From Winogradskya humida (GTDB taxonomy: Bacteria > Actinomycetota > Actinomycetes > Mycobacteriales > Micromonosporaceae): 64,000 nt of DNA. The stretch is taken from assembly GCF_016862215.1 (NCBI RefSeq), contig NZ_BOMN01000087.1, positions 224,832 to 288,831 of the forward strand. Reading direction: 5' to 3'. The translations under genes and the position numbers were made by a program. The notes beneath the pieces were generated by a model that was given only the letters and a program-made list of their open reading frames with translations, was not told the DNA's origin and did not search any database. This document shows, in pieces, positions 52,032 to 60,605 of the stretch. Positions within the stretch are counted from its first letter, which is position 1. Each line of letters starts with the position of its first letter.

Positions 52032-53380
52032 CCCGGCTGATCACCGCACCCCTCGGCTTCGTCGGGGACGAGTGGGCCGCCGACGTCGCGATCGCGGTCG
52101 ACGGTGACGTCATCGTGGCGGCCGGGCCCGCCGCCGCGGTCGCCGCCGACCATCCGGGCGCCGAGGTCGAGCACTGGGCCGACCGGGCGATCGTGCCCGG
52201 CGGCGTGAACGGGCACGGGCACACGTTCCAGGCGCTGATCCGTGGCTTCGGCGACGACCTGCGGTTCGGCGACTGGATGGGCAGGCTCGTGCACCCGACC
52301 GCGGCCGGGCTCGACCGGGACGCGATCAAGCTGGCGGCCCGCTACGACTTCGCCGAGATGCTGCGGATGGGCATCACGACCGCCGTCGAGTTCTTCTACC
52401 TGCACGACGGCGGCAACGACAACGCCCAGGCGATCATCGAGGCGGCGCGGGAGGTCGGGCTGCGGGCCGTCCTCGCGCGGTGCATGTTCGACGCCGATCC
52501 GGGGCCGGTGCGCTACCGCGAGTCCCCGGCGCTGTTCGAGAAGAACTTCCGGGAGCTGCGGACGGCCGTCGCCGGCGACCCGCTGATCGACGTCCACCCG
52601 GCGCCGCACTCGGTGCTCGGTGCCGGGCCCGGGATGCTGGAACTCGGCGCGGCCCTCGGCGCGGAGTTCGACGTACCCGTGCACGTCCACCTGGCCGACA
52701 GCCAGGGCGAGGTGGACGTCTCCCGGACCCGGTTCGGCGTGAGCCCGATCGGCTGGATGGCCGCGCTGGGCGTGCTCGACGAGCGCACGCTCGCGGTGCA
52801 CGCCGTACGGGTCGACGACGCGGACCTCGATCTGCTGGCCGCGCACGGCAGCACGGTCGTGCACAACCCGTCGGCCAACGCGTTCCTCGGCGGCGGCATC
52901 GCGCCGGTGCGCCGCATGCTCGACCGCGGCATCCCGGTCTGCCTCGGCACCGACGCCGGGGGAGCGAACAGCCGGCAGTCGCTGTTCGAGGAGATGCGGA
53001 TGGCCGCGCTGCTGGCCAAGGCACTCGACCGCGACGGGACGGCGCTGACCGCGACCGACGCGCTGCGGATGGGCACGTCCGCGGGCGGGCGCGCACTGCG
53101 CCTGCCGGTCGGCCTTATCGCCCCCGGCTACCGCGCGGACCTGGTCGGTCTCGACCTGACCGCATCCTCGCTGCGGCCCCGGCGGACCGCGACGCAGAAC
53201 GTCATCTACTCGATGCTGCCGGAGGCCGTGGAGCGGGTCGTCGTCGGCGGCCGGACCGTCGTCCGGGACGGCCGGGTCCTCACCGTCGATCTGGGCGAGA
53301 TCGGCGCCGCGGTGGATGCCCTGACCGCGGGGTGGACACCGCTGACCGGCACCCACCCGGCCGATAGTGTGCTCACGTGA
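52028..53380 (+). CDS. Amidohydrolase, TRZ/ATZ-type deaminase-like
   Basis: 450 residues. The metal-site HxH is His63/His65 (GGVNGHGHTFQALIRGF), then DVHPAPHSV, VHVHLADSQGEV, LAVHAVRVDD and the catalytic Asp in LGTDAGGANS. This pattern is of the cytosine deaminase/chlorohydrolase/formiminoglutamate deiminase branch, using one Zn or Fe to deaminate or dechlorinate an aromatic or amidine carbon. It completes the set of hydrolytic steps in the operon. GTG start, coupled to both neighbours. Confidence 0.9.
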   Translation: MTRLITAPLGFVGDEWAADVAIAVDGDVIVAAGPAAAVAADHPGAEVEHWADRAIVPGGVNGHGHTFQALIRGFGDDLRFGDWMGRLVHPTAAGLDRDAIKLAARYDFAEMLRMGITTAVEFFYLHDGGNDNAQAIIEAAREVGLRAVLARCMFDADPGPVRYRESPALFEKNFRELRTAVAGDPLIDVHPAPHSVLGAGPGMLELGAALGAEFDVPVHVHLADSQGEVDVSRTRFGVSPIGWMAALGVLDERTLAVHAVRVDDADLDLLAAHGSTVVHNPSANAFLGGGIAPVRRMLDRGIPVCLGTDAGGANSRQSLFEEMRMAALLAKALDRDGTALTATDALRMGTSAGGRALRLPVGLIAPGYRADLVGLDLTASSLRPRRTATQNVIYSMLPEAVERVVVGGRTVVRDGRVLTVDLGEIGAAVDALTAGWTPLTGTHPADSVLT

Positions 53381-53964
53381 CGACGCCCGAGAACCTGACC
53401 ACGGATACCGCCGGCTTCGAGCGCAAGCTCGGCACGTACATCCGGGAACTGCGTCTCGAGCGCAAGGTGTCGCTGCGGTCGCTGGCGGCCGAGTCGGGCG
53501 TCTCGGTCAGCTTCCTGTCGCAGGTAGAGCGGGGCGAGGCCAGCCCGTCGATCGCCACGCTGATGAAGATCGCGAAGGCGCTCGGCCAGACCATCAGCAG
53601 CATGTTCGAGAGCCCCGCGGCCAACTCCCGGCTGGTGCGCTCCGGGCAGGGCCCACGGCTGGTCCATCCGCACGGGGACTGGGCCGAGGAGCTGCTGACG
53701 CCCCGGGCGTTCACGAAGCTCCAGGTGATCCGTTCGACGCTGGCGCCGCGCGGCACCACCGGCGAGGGGATGCTGTCCTACGGCACGTCCGAGACGGCGA
53801 TCTTCGTCGAGAGCGGGCGGGTCGACTTCTGGCTCGGCGCCGAGCGGTTCGATCTGCGGCAGGGCGACTGCCTGTCGTACGACCCGAGCGCACCGCACCG
53901 CCTCGAGAACCCGACCGACGAGCCCGTCGTGCTGCTGTTCTCGAGCGCCCCGCCCTCGTACTAA
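53377..53964 (+). CDS. XRE-family regulator with cupin sensor domain
   Basis: 195 residues. The N-terminal helix-turn-helix (KLGTYIRELRLERKVSLRSLAAESGVSVSFLSQVERGEASPS as visible in pieces) is followed by a C-terminal cupin sensor (TGEGMLSYGTSETAIFVESGRVDFWLG, DCLSYDPSAPHRLEN). Such regulators (PuuR/SutR type) often control amine or nitrogen-compound catabolism. GTG start overlaps the deaminase stop. Likely ligand-responsive repressor of the island; candidate sites are the dyad at 54063 and the divergent interval near 48.7 kb. Confidence 0.93.
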   Translation: MTTPENLTTDTAGFERKLGTYIRELRLERKVSLRSLAAESGVSVSFLSQVERGEASPSIATLMKIAKALGQTISSMFESPAANSRLVRSGQGPRLVHPHGDWAEELLTPRAFTKLQVIRSTLAPRGTTGEGMLSYGTSETAIFVESGRVDFWLGAERFDLRQGDCLSYDPSAPHRLENPTDEPVVLLFSSAPPSY

Positions 53965-54062
53965 CAGCTCGTTTCTGCAGGTCGGGCCAGCTGTTACGGC
54001 CCGGAAACACTGGCGACCCGCGTGGTAACTTGCGGTCCCTAGTGTCTTGTATAGGTGAACAA

Positions 54063-54083
54063 AATTCCAATCCTACTGGAATT
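54063..54083. promoter_or_regulatory. Inverted repeat upstream of the importer genes
   Basis: AATTCCA-ATCCTAC-TGGAATT has perfect 7-bp arms and ends 37 bases before the substrate-binding protein ATG. It is AT-rich against a GC-rich background and adjacent to the XRE-cupin gene, so it is a good candidate operator for that protein. Confidence 0.55.
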
Positions 54084-54120
54084 AAGCCCCCCTTTTGACT
54101 GAAGTCTAGGAGCCGCCGCT

Positions 54121-55173
54121 ATGACGGTGCTGTCATTCTCAAAGTCTCGACGAAGCCACCTGGTCATCGGTGTCCTCACCGCCGCCGCTCTCGCGCTGTC
54201 CGCCTGCGGCGGCGGCGACTCCTCCGGGTCATCCGACGACGGCGACCACGGAGCACTCACCATCCAGCTGTCCTGGGTCAAGAACGTGGAGTTCGCCGGT
54301 GAGTACTTCGCCGACTCCAAGGGCTACTACAAGGAAGCCGGCTTCAGCTCGGTGAACCTCGTGGCCGGCCCGGGCGCCACCGAGACCCTGGTCGCCTCCG
54401 GCAAGTCCCTGGTCGGCGTCAGCGACCCGATCACGGTCGCCGACGCGATCAACAACCAGCAGGCCCCGCTGAAGATCATCGCCACCACCTACCAGAAGAA
54501 CCCCTTCACCATCCTCTCTCTGGCGGACAAGGCGAACATCGCCACGCCGCAGGAGATGATCGGTAAGAAGATCGGCGTCCAGGCCGGCAACGAGTCCTTG
54601 TTCAAGGCCTTGCTGGCCGTGAACAACATCAAGGACTCGCAGGTGACGATCGTCCCCGTCCAGTACGACCCGTCGGTGCTCACCAACGGCGAGGTCGACG
54701 GCTACCTGGGCTACGTCACCGACGAGTCGCTCACCCTGCAGGCGCGCGGCTTCAAGGTGCAGAACCTCCCGTTCGCCGACAACGGGCTGACGTTCATGAC
54801 CGACAGCTACGAGGTCAGCCAGGACTCGATCGACAACAACCGGGCGGCGCTGAAGGACTTCCTCTACGCGACGATCCGCGGCTGGAAGGACATGGCCGCC
54901 GACCCCGACGCCGGTGTCGCGCTCGCCGTCGACAACTACGGCAAGGCCCTGTCCCTGGACGCCGCCGCCCAGAAGCTGCAGGCGGCGCAGGCGCAGAAGC
55001 TGATCGAGAGCGACGAGACCGCGGCCAACGGCCTGCTCACGATCTCCGACCAGGCGGTCACCGAGAACCTAGCCACGCTCAAGACGGCCGGCATCGACAT
55101 CACCGCCGACAAGCTGTTCGACACCTCGATCATCGCCGAGGTCTACAACGACCACCCGGACCTGCTCAAGTGA
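54121..55173 (+). CDS. ABC transporter substrate-binding lipoprotein, NMT1/THI5-like
   Basis: 350 residues. The signal peptide ends in the lipobox LSAC, with lipidated Cys29. The mature part is an NMT1/THI5-like periplasmic-binding fold: LTIQLSWVKNVEFAGEYFADSKGYYKEAG, VNLVAGPGATETLVASGKSLVGVSD, GKKIGVQAGNE, VDGYLGYVTDE. Relatives bind pyrimidines, riboflavin, taurine, nitrate or thiamine precursors. Here it presumably captures the heterocycle degraded by the neighbouring enzymes. AGGAG precedes the ATG at 54121. It is the first gene of a four-gene importer set plus thioesterase. Confidence 0.93.
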   Translation: MTVLSFSKSRRSHLVIGVLTAAALALSACGGGDSSGSSDDGDHGALTIQLSWVKNVEFAGEYFADSKGYYKEAGFSSVNLVAGPGATETLVASGKSLVGVSDPITVADAINNQQAPLKIIATTYQKNPFTILSLADKANIATPQEMIGKKIGVQAGNESLFKALLAVNNIKDSQVTIVPVQYDPSVLTNGEVDGYLGYVTDESLTLQARGFKVQNLPFADNGLTFMTDSYEVSQDSIDNNRAALKDFLYATIRGWKDMAADPDAGVALAVDNYGKALSLDAAAQKLQAAQAQKLIESDETAANGLLTISDQAVTENLATLKTAGIDITADKLFDTSIIAEVYNDHPDLLK

Positions 55174-55209
55174 CAAGCGTTCTTAGTTGCCGATCGGAGA
55201 ACCCACGCC

Positions 55210-55995
55210 ATGCCTGACACCGGCATCGCCATCCGCGGTCTGAGCAAGAGCTTCACCCTCCGCGGTTCGGTCGTCTCGGCGTTGCAGGACGTGTCCCTCT
55301 CGACCGAGCAGGGGGAGTTCCTCTCCCTGCTCGGCCCGAGCGGATGCGGCAAGTCGACGATCCTGCGGATCCTCGCCGGGCTCGAGACCGCATCGCAGGG
55401 GACCGTCACCGTCGACGGGAAGACCCCCCACGAGCTGCGCGACTCGCACGCCCTCGGCATCGCGTTCCAGGACGCGGCGCTGCTCAACTGGCGCTCGGTG
55501 GAGAACAACATCCGGCTGCCGCTCGAGGTGGCCGGTCTCAAGGCCGAGCCGGGCCTGATCGCCGGGCTGATCGAGCTCGTCGGTCTGCAGGGCTTCGAGA
55601 AGGCCAAGCCCGCCCAGCTCTCCGGCGGCATGCGCCAGCGCGTCGCCATCGCGCGGTCGCTGGTGCTGAAGCCCTCGGTGCTGCTGCTCGACGAGCCGTT
55701 CGGCGCGCTCGACGACATGACCCGCCAGCGGCTCAACAGCGAGCTGCTGAACATCCTCGCGGCCAAGCCGGCGACGACCGTGATGGTCACCCACGGCATC
55801 AGCGAGGCGATCTTCCTCTCCGACCGCGTCGCGGTGATGAGCGCGCGACCCGGGCGGGTCGTCGAGGTGATCGACGTCGACCTGCCCCGGCCGCGTACCA
55901 CGGAGATGCTGCGCTCCCCGGAGTTCCACGCGTTGCAGGACCGCGCGTCGGCGCTGCTGTTCGAGGGTGCGACTCCCGCGGTGGGCACCGCGTGA
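55210..55995 (+). CDS. ABC transporter ATPase, nitrate/taurine/pyrimidine type
   Basis: 261 residues. Walker A is LLGPSGCGKSTILRI, the signature is LSGGMRQRVAIARSL, Walker B is VLLLDEPFGALDD, and the switch His lies in VTHGISEAI. This matches the SsuB/TauB/ThiZ subfamily. It powers the two permeases encoded downstream. It starts 36 bases after the binding-protein gene with GGAGA, and its stop overlaps the first permease (GTGA). Confidence 0.95.
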   Translation: MPDTGIAIRGLSKSFTLRGSVVSALQDVSLSTEQGEFLSLLGPSGCGKSTILRILAGLETASQGTVTVDGKTPHELRDSHALGIAFQDAALLNWRSVENNIRLPLEVAGLKAEPGLIAGLIELVGLQGFEKAKPAQLSGGMRQRVAIARSLVLKPSVLLLDEPFGALDDMTRQRLNSELLNILAAKPATTVMVTHGISEAIFLSDRVAVMSARPGRVVEVIDVDLPRPRTTEMLRSPEFHALQDRASALLFEGATPAVGTA

Positions 55996-56810
55996 ACGTG
56001 TGGCAGCGGGCCGGCGCCGGCGGGCGGATCCTCGCCGGGGCGGCCGGCGTCCTGGCGATCTGGTGGCTGCTGGCCGACACCGTGCTGAAGAACGTCGGGG
56101 CGGCGTCGGCCGGTGGCGGCGGATCGATCCCCAGCCCGGGCCGGGTCGTCTCCACCGCGGTCCACGACGGCTTCTCGTTCTACGGCCCCAACGTCTCCCT
56201 GACGCTGCGTGAGGCGCTGATCGGCTATGTCGGCGGCAACCTCATCGCGATCGTCCTGGCCGCGCTCGTCATGGTCGTCCGGCAGCTCGAGGGGCTCGTC
56301 TCGCAGCTCGCGGTCATCTCGTACTGCATCCCCGTCGTGGCGATCGGCCCGATCCTGCGCATCATCATCGACCCGCCGCAGAGCGGTGAGGTCGCGGGTA
56401 CCGCGGTGTTCCTCGCCGGGCTGCTGGTCTTCTTCACGACGGTCGTCGGCTCGCTGCTCGGGCTCAAGGCCGCCGACAAGGCCACGCTGGAGCTCGTCGC
56501 CGCCTACGGCGGATCCCGCTGGCAACAGCTGACGAAGGTACGCCTCATCGCGGCGATCCCCAGCCTCCTCACCGCCCTCAAGGTCGCGGCTCCCTCCGCG
56601 TTCCTCGGCGCGGTGCTCGGCGAGTACCTGGGCGGCGTCGACGTCGGCGTCGGCCCGGCCCTGATCAACGCGCAGCAGACCCTGCAGATCCCGCGTACGT
56701 GGGGCCTCGCCCTCGTCGCCGGGATCGTCTCACTCGCCGGCTACCTGATCGTGGCCCTGATCGGCCGGTTCGCCGCGCCGTGGGCGACCGGCACCAAGGA
56801 GGGCCGATGA
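55992..56810 (+). CDS. ABC transporter permease 1
   Basis: 272 residues with about six membrane segments, BPD_transp_1 type. The coupling loop that contacts the ATPase is ELVAAYGGSRWQQLTKVRLIAAIPSLL, with the conserved EAA-type Gly. The GTG start overlaps the ATPase stop. Paired with permease 2 it forms a heterodimeric pore, as in RibXY/ThiX-like importers. Confidence 0.92.
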   Translation: MNVWQRAGAGGRILAGAAGVLAIWWLLADTVLKNVGAASAGGGGSIPSPGRVVSTAVHDGFSFYGPNVSLTLREALIGYVGGNLIAIVLAALVMVVRQLEGLVSQLAVISYCIPVVAIGPILRIIIDPPQSGEVAGTAVFLAGLLVFFTTVVGSLLGLKAADKATLELVAAYGGSRWQQLTKVRLIAAIPSLLTALKVAAPSAFLGAVLGEYLGGVDVGVGPALINAQQTLQIPRTWGLALVAGIVSLAGYLIVALIGRFAAPWATGTKEGR

Positions 56811-57628
56811 GCGACATCACCGCACCGCGCGGCACCGGGCGGCGCGTCGCGGGTGCCGTCGGCCGGGGCCTCGGCCGGGCAGCCGTCTCGATCGTCGCGA
56901 TCCTGGTGCTCTGGATCGCCGGCCTGCGCGCGTTCGACATCCCCGCGTTCGTCGGCAAGACCCCGCTGGACGTCGTCGACTATTTCTTCACCCTGCCGAA
57001 AGCGGCGGAGAACCGGTCGGAGGCGCTGCACCTGCTCGGTGCCACGCTCGCCGACTCGGTGATCGGGTTCGTCGCCGGTCTCGGCGTCGCGCTGCTCGTC
57101 GCGGCCCTGTTCCTGCTGTTCCGGCCGCTGGAGAGCACGCTGCTGCCGATCGTGCTGCTGCTGCAGTCGGTCCCGCTGATCGCGATCGCCCCGATCCTGG
57201 TGCTGATCTTCGGCCGGAGCACGGCGACCGTGGCCGTGATGGGCGGGCTCGTGGTGCTCTTCCCCGCGCTGGTGAACATCACGTTCGGGCTGCGCAGCGC
57301 TCCGCGTACGGCGATCGACCTGGTCACCGTGTACGGCGCCACCCGCTGGCAGAGCCTGCGCAAGGTCGCGCTCCCGTCCGCCCTGCCCGCTCTGTTCGCC
57401 GCGATCCGCATCTCCGCACCCGGCGCGATCACCGGCGCGCTGATCGCCGAGTGGCTGGCGACGGGCAAGGGCATCGGCTACGCCATCGTCGCCGCCGTGG
57501 GCTCGTCGCAGATCGCCGCCGTGTGGGCGCTCGCGGTGCTGATCACGCTCGCGACGCTGCTCATCTATCAGGTCCTCGGCATCGTCGAGTCCGCGGTGCT
57601 CGCCCGGATGGGGTTCAATCAAGCATGA
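56807..57628 (+). CDS. ABC transporter permease 2
   Basis: 273 residues, BPD_transp_1 family with about six membrane spans. It shows TLADSVIGFVAGLGVALLVAAL and the coupling loop DLVTVYGATRWQSLRKVALPSALPALF, then GALIAEWLATGKGIGYAI. The ATG overlaps the permease 1 stop and its stop overlaps the thioesterase start (ATGA), so importer and thioesterase are co-translated. It is homologous to, but clearly diverged from, permease 1. Confidence 0.92.
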   Translation: MSDITAPRGTGRRVAGAVGRGLGRAAVSIVAILVLWIAGLRAFDIPAFVGKTPLDVVDYFFTLPKAAENRSEALHLLGATLADSVIGFVAGLGVALLVAALFLLFRPLESTLLPIVLLLQSVPLIAIAPILVLIFGRSTATVAVMGGLVVLFPALVNITFGLRSAPRTAIDLVTVYGATRWQSLRKVALPSALPALFAAIRISAPGAITGALIAEWLATGKGIGYAIVAAVGSSQIAAVWALAVLITLATLLIYQVLGIVESAVLARMGFNQA

Positions 57629-58062
57629 GTCCGCAGGAAACCGCCCGGCGCTGCGCCGAGACCATGCTCGCCGCCGACCGCGCCGGCACGATGCTGGGCA
57701 TCGAGCTCCGCAGCGTCGCACCCGGCGCCGGCGAGGTCACGATGACCGTCCGGCCCGACATGGTCAACGGCTGGGACATCTGCCACGGCGGGCTCATCGC
57801 GACCCTCGCCGACACCGCGTTCGCCGTCGCCTGCAACTCCTACGGCACCGTGGCCCTCGCCGCCGGGTTCGACATCACCTTCCTCGAGCCCGGCCACGTC
57901 GGCGACCGGCTGCTGGCCCGGGCGCAGGAACGCGCGCTGAAGGGCCGCACCGGCGTCTACGACGTCACCGTGTCCCGGCTGCTGCCCGACGGCACTCCCG
58001 GCGACCCGATAGCGGAGTTCCGCGGGCGCAGCCGGGACATCGGCCGGCCCATCCTGGAATAG
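57625..58062 (+). CDS. PaaI-type hotdog-fold thioesterase
   Basis: 145 residues. The family motif is VNGWDICHGGLIATLADTAFAVACNSYG, where the Asp/His-Gly-Gly region holds the active site. The rest is LAAGFDITFLEPGHVGDRLLARAQE. It hydrolyses an (aryl)acyl-CoA thioester, often hydroxyphenylacetyl-CoA types. In this operon it may release stalled acyl-CoA intermediates of the catabolic route. It ends 50 bases before the Lon operator. Confidence 0.9.
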   Translation: MSPQETARRCAETMLAADRAGTMLGIELRSVAPGAGEVTMTVRPDMVNGWDICHGGLIATLADTAFAVACNSYGTVALAAGFDITFLEPGHVGDRLLARAQERALKGRTGVYDVTVSRLLPDGTPGDPIAEFRGRSRDIGRPILE

Positions 58063-58112
58063 AGCGTCGTTGTTCGCTGGGAGTGAACGCCGGAAGACAT
58101 CGGGAACGGCCG

Positions 58113-58137
58113 AAGTTGAGCAGCATGTACTCAACTT
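58113..58137. promoter_or_regulatory. HAIR-like operator (HspR site) upstream of lon
   Basis: AAGTTGAG-N9-CTCAACTT has perfect 8-bp arms. The inner TTGAG-N9-CTCAA has the exact spacing of the HspR-associated inverted repeat (CTTGAGT-N7-ACTCAAG). It ends 14 bases before the lon GTG. HspR control of lon is established in Streptomyces lividans, so heat-shock derepression is expected here. Confidence 0.85.
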
Positions 58138-58151
58138 TCGGAGGTACCCCG

Positions 58152-60461
58152 GTGACCAGCAAACGACTCCCCGTACTCTTCCTCGACGACATCGTCCTGC
58201 TCCCGGGCATGGTCGTGCAGGTCGAGATGGACGAGGCGGCGCAGGCAGCAGTCGACGCGGCCCGCACCTCGTCCGGTTCCGAGCTGCTGATCGCCCCGCG
58301 GCTCGAGGACCGTTACGCCTCCCACGGCGTCGTCGCCACCGTGCGGCAGGTGGGTAAGTCCCGTGGCGGGTCGCCCGCCGCGATGCTGCGGACGGGTGTC
58401 CGTGCCCGCATCGGCAGCGGCGTGACCGGCCCGGGCGCGGCGCTGTGGGTCGAGGCCGAACCCGTCGCGGCCGGTACGCCGAACGAGCACGCCCGTGAGC
58501 TCGCCGCCGAATACAAGCAGCTGGTGGTCTCCGTGCTGCAGCGCCGCGAGGCGTGGCAGGTCATCGACTCGGTCAGCGCCATCGACGACCCGGGTGACCT
58601 GGCGGACACCGCGGGCTGGGCGCCGTACCTGTCGAACGACCGTAAGCGTGAGTTGCTGGAGACGCCGGACGTCGAAGCCCGGCTGAAGCTGCTCATCACC
58701 TGGACCCGCGACTTCCTGGCCGAGTCCGAGGTCAGCGACAAGATCGACACCGACGTCCGCGAGTCGGTCGAGAAGCGCAACCGCGAATATCTGCTGCGTG
58801 AGCAGCTCAAGGCCATCCGCAAGGAGCTCGGCGAAGGCGGTGCCGAGGGCACCGACGACTACCGCACGCGCGTCGAGGCGGCAGATCTGCCCGACTCCGT
58901 ACGCGAGGCAGCGCTGCGCGAGGTCGACAAGCTGGAGCGTGCCGGCGACCAGAACCCCGAGGCGGGCTACCTCCGCACCTGGCTGGACACCGTGCTCGCC
59001 CTGCCCTGGAGCGAACGCACCACCGACAACACGGACCTGGCCGCCGCCCGGGCGGTGCTCGACGCCGACCACCACGGCCTCGACGAGGTCAAGGACCGCA
59101 TCGTCGAATACCTGGGTGTCCGTGCCCGCCGGGAGTCCCGGGGCCTGACCAGCGTCGGCGGCCGCGGTTCCGGCGCCGTGATCCTGCTCGCCGGCCCGCC
59201 CGGGGTCGGTAAGACCTCCCTCGGCGAGTCGGTCGCGCGCACGCTGGGCCGCAAGTTCGTCCGGGTCGCGCTCGGCGGCGTACGCGACGAGGCGGAGATC
59301 CGCGGCCACCGGCGTACCTATGTCGGTGCCCTCCCCGGCCGCATCGTGCGGGCCATCCGCGAAGCAGGCTCGATGAACCCGGTCGTCCTGCTCGACGAGG
59401 TCGACAAGGTCGGCAGCGACTACCGCGGTGACCCGGCCGCGGCGCTGCTGGAGGTGCTGGACCCGGCGCAGAACCACACGTTCCGCGACCACTACCTCGA
59501 CCTGGACCTCGACCTGTCCGACGTGCTGTTCATCGCGACGGCGAACGTCCTGGACTCCATCCCGCAGGCACTGTTCGACCGGATGGAGCTCATCTCCATC
59601 GACGGCTACACCGAGAACGACAAGGTCGCCATCGCCCGCGACTTCCTGCTGCCCCGCCAGCTCGAACGGGCCGCCCTGTCCGCCGACGAGGTCACCGTCA
59701 CCGACGACGCGCTGCGCGAGATCGCCGCTAACTACACCCGCGAGGCCGGCGTCCGGTCGTTCGAGCGGTTGCTGGCCAAGGCATTCCGCAAGGTCGCGCT
59801 GCGGGACCTGCCCGTCACGGTCGGGGCCGCTGACCTCAAGGACCTGATCGGCCGGCCCCGCTTCACCCCCGAGTCATCGGAGCGTACGGCCGTCCCCGGC
59901 GTGGCCACCGGCCTGGCCGTCACCGGCATGGGCGGCGACGTCCTCTACATCGAGGCATCGCTGCTGCCCGGCGACAAGGGCGGCCTGTCGGTCACCGGCC
60001 AGCTCGGCGACGTGATGAAAGAGTCAGCGCAGATCGCGCTCTCCTACGTCCGCGCCCACGCCGACGAGCTCGGCGTCTCGCCGGAACAGCTCGACCACCC
60101 GATCCACCTGCACGTCCCGGCGGGCGCGGTGCCCAAGGACGGCCCCTCAGCGGGCGTCACGATGACAACCGCCCTGGTCTCCCTCCTGCTCGGCCGCAAC
60201 GTCCGCGCCGAGGTCGGCATGACCGGCGAGGTCTCCCTCACCGGCCGCGTCCTCCCGATCGGCGGCGTCAAGCAGAAGCTCCTCGCCGCCCAGCGAGCCG
60301 GCCTCACCGAGATCTACATCCCCCACCGCAACGCCCCCGACCTCGACGACGTCCCCGCGGACGTCCTCGCGGCCCTCACCGTCCACCCCGTCGCCGACGT
60401 CCGCGAAATCCTGGCCACCGCCCTGGAGCCGGTCTCGGCCGGCGTCGTCACCGCCGCCTGA
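58152..60461 (+). CDS. lon: ATP-dependent Lon protease
   Basis: 769 residues. The N-terminal substrate-binding domain starts LPVLFLDDIVLLPGMVVQVEM. The AAA+ module has Walker A LLAGPPGVGKTSLGESV and Walker B MNPVVLLDEVDKVGSDYRGDP, plus the arginine-rich sensor region. The C-terminal S16 protease has the Ser-Lys dyad in PKDGPSAGVTMTTALVSLL and GGVKQKLLAA. It degrades misfolded and regulatory proteins in the cytoplasm. GTG at 58152 is preferred because GGAGG lies seven bases upstream and the HAIR dyad sits in front; upstream in-frame starts would place the operator inside the gene. Confidence 0.96.
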   Translation: MTSKRLPVLFLDDIVLLPGMVVQVEMDEAAQAAVDAARTSSGSELLIAPRLEDRYASHGVVATVRQVGKSRGGSPAAMLRTGVRARIGSGVTGPGAALWVEAEPVAAGTPNEHARELAAEYKQLVVSVLQRREAWQVIDSVSAIDDPGDLADTAGWAPYLSNDRKRELLETPDVEARLKLLITWTRDFLAESEVSDKIDTDVRESVEKRNREYLLREQLKAIRKELGEGGAEGTDDYRTRVEAADLPDSVREAALREVDKLERAGDQNPEAGYLRTWLDTVLALPWSERTTDNTDLAAARAVLDADHHGLDEVKDRIVEYLGVRARRESRGLTSVGGRGSGAVILLAGPPGVGKTSLGESVARTLGRKFVRVALGGVRDEAEIRGHRRTYVGALPGRIVRAIREAGSMNPVVLLDEVDKVGSDYRGDPAAALLEVLDPAQNHTFRDHYLDLDLDLSDVLFIATANVLDSIPQALFDRMELISIDGYTENDKVAIARDFLLPRQLERAALSADEVTVTDDALREIAANYTREAGVRSFERLLAKAFRKVALRDLPVTVGAADLKDLIGRPRFTPESSERTAVPGVATGLAVTGMGGDVLYIEASLLPGDKGGLSVTGQLGDVMKESAQIALSYVRAHADELGVSPEQLDHPIHLHVPAGAVPKDGPSAGVTMTTALVSLLLGRNVRAEVGMTGEVSLTGRVLPIGGVKQKLLAAQRAGLTEIYIPHRNAPDLDDVPADVLAALTVHPVADVREILATALEPVSAGVVTAA

Positions 60462-60473
60462 TCCTGCTGCAAC

Positions 60474-60504
60474 GGCCGCCTGCCACCACCCGTGGCAGGC
60501 GGCC
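60474..60504. terminator. Bidirectional hairpin terminator after lon
   Basis: GGCCGCCTGCCAC and GTGGCAGGCGGCC form a perfect 13-bp stem with a 5-base loop, 12 bases past the lon stop. The phzE-like gene converges from the other side and ends 101 bases away, so the hairpin probably ends both transcripts. Confidence 0.85.
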
Positions 60505-60532
60505 TGCGTAGCGGTGCTTCCGCTGCCTGCAG

Positions 60533-60584
60533 ATGCGGAAGCTGCGGCCGGGAAATGCGGAAGTAAAACCCTGCAGATGCGGAA
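60533..60584. repeat. Three ATGCGGAA octamers at exact 22-base spacing
   Basis: ATGCGGAA occurs at 60533, 60555 and 60577, each 22 bases apart. The first and third are part of a longer direct repeat CCTGCAGATGCGGAA. The first also pairs with an upstream GCTTCCGC to form an 8-bp hairpin. The block lies between convergent lon and phzE genes, so it is not an obvious promoter element. Function unknown. Confidence 0.6.
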
Positions 60585-60605
60585 TCTATCTCCCGTAATT
60601 GCAGG

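Noticed and set aside
58083..58151. Earlier starts for Lon
   Set aside because: They would put the HAIR operator within the coding sequence and lack a ribosome site as good as GGAGG before 58152.
60526..60584. CRISPR array
   Set aside because: Only three 8-15-base repeats with 7-14-base gaps and no cas genes; too short for repeat-spacer units.
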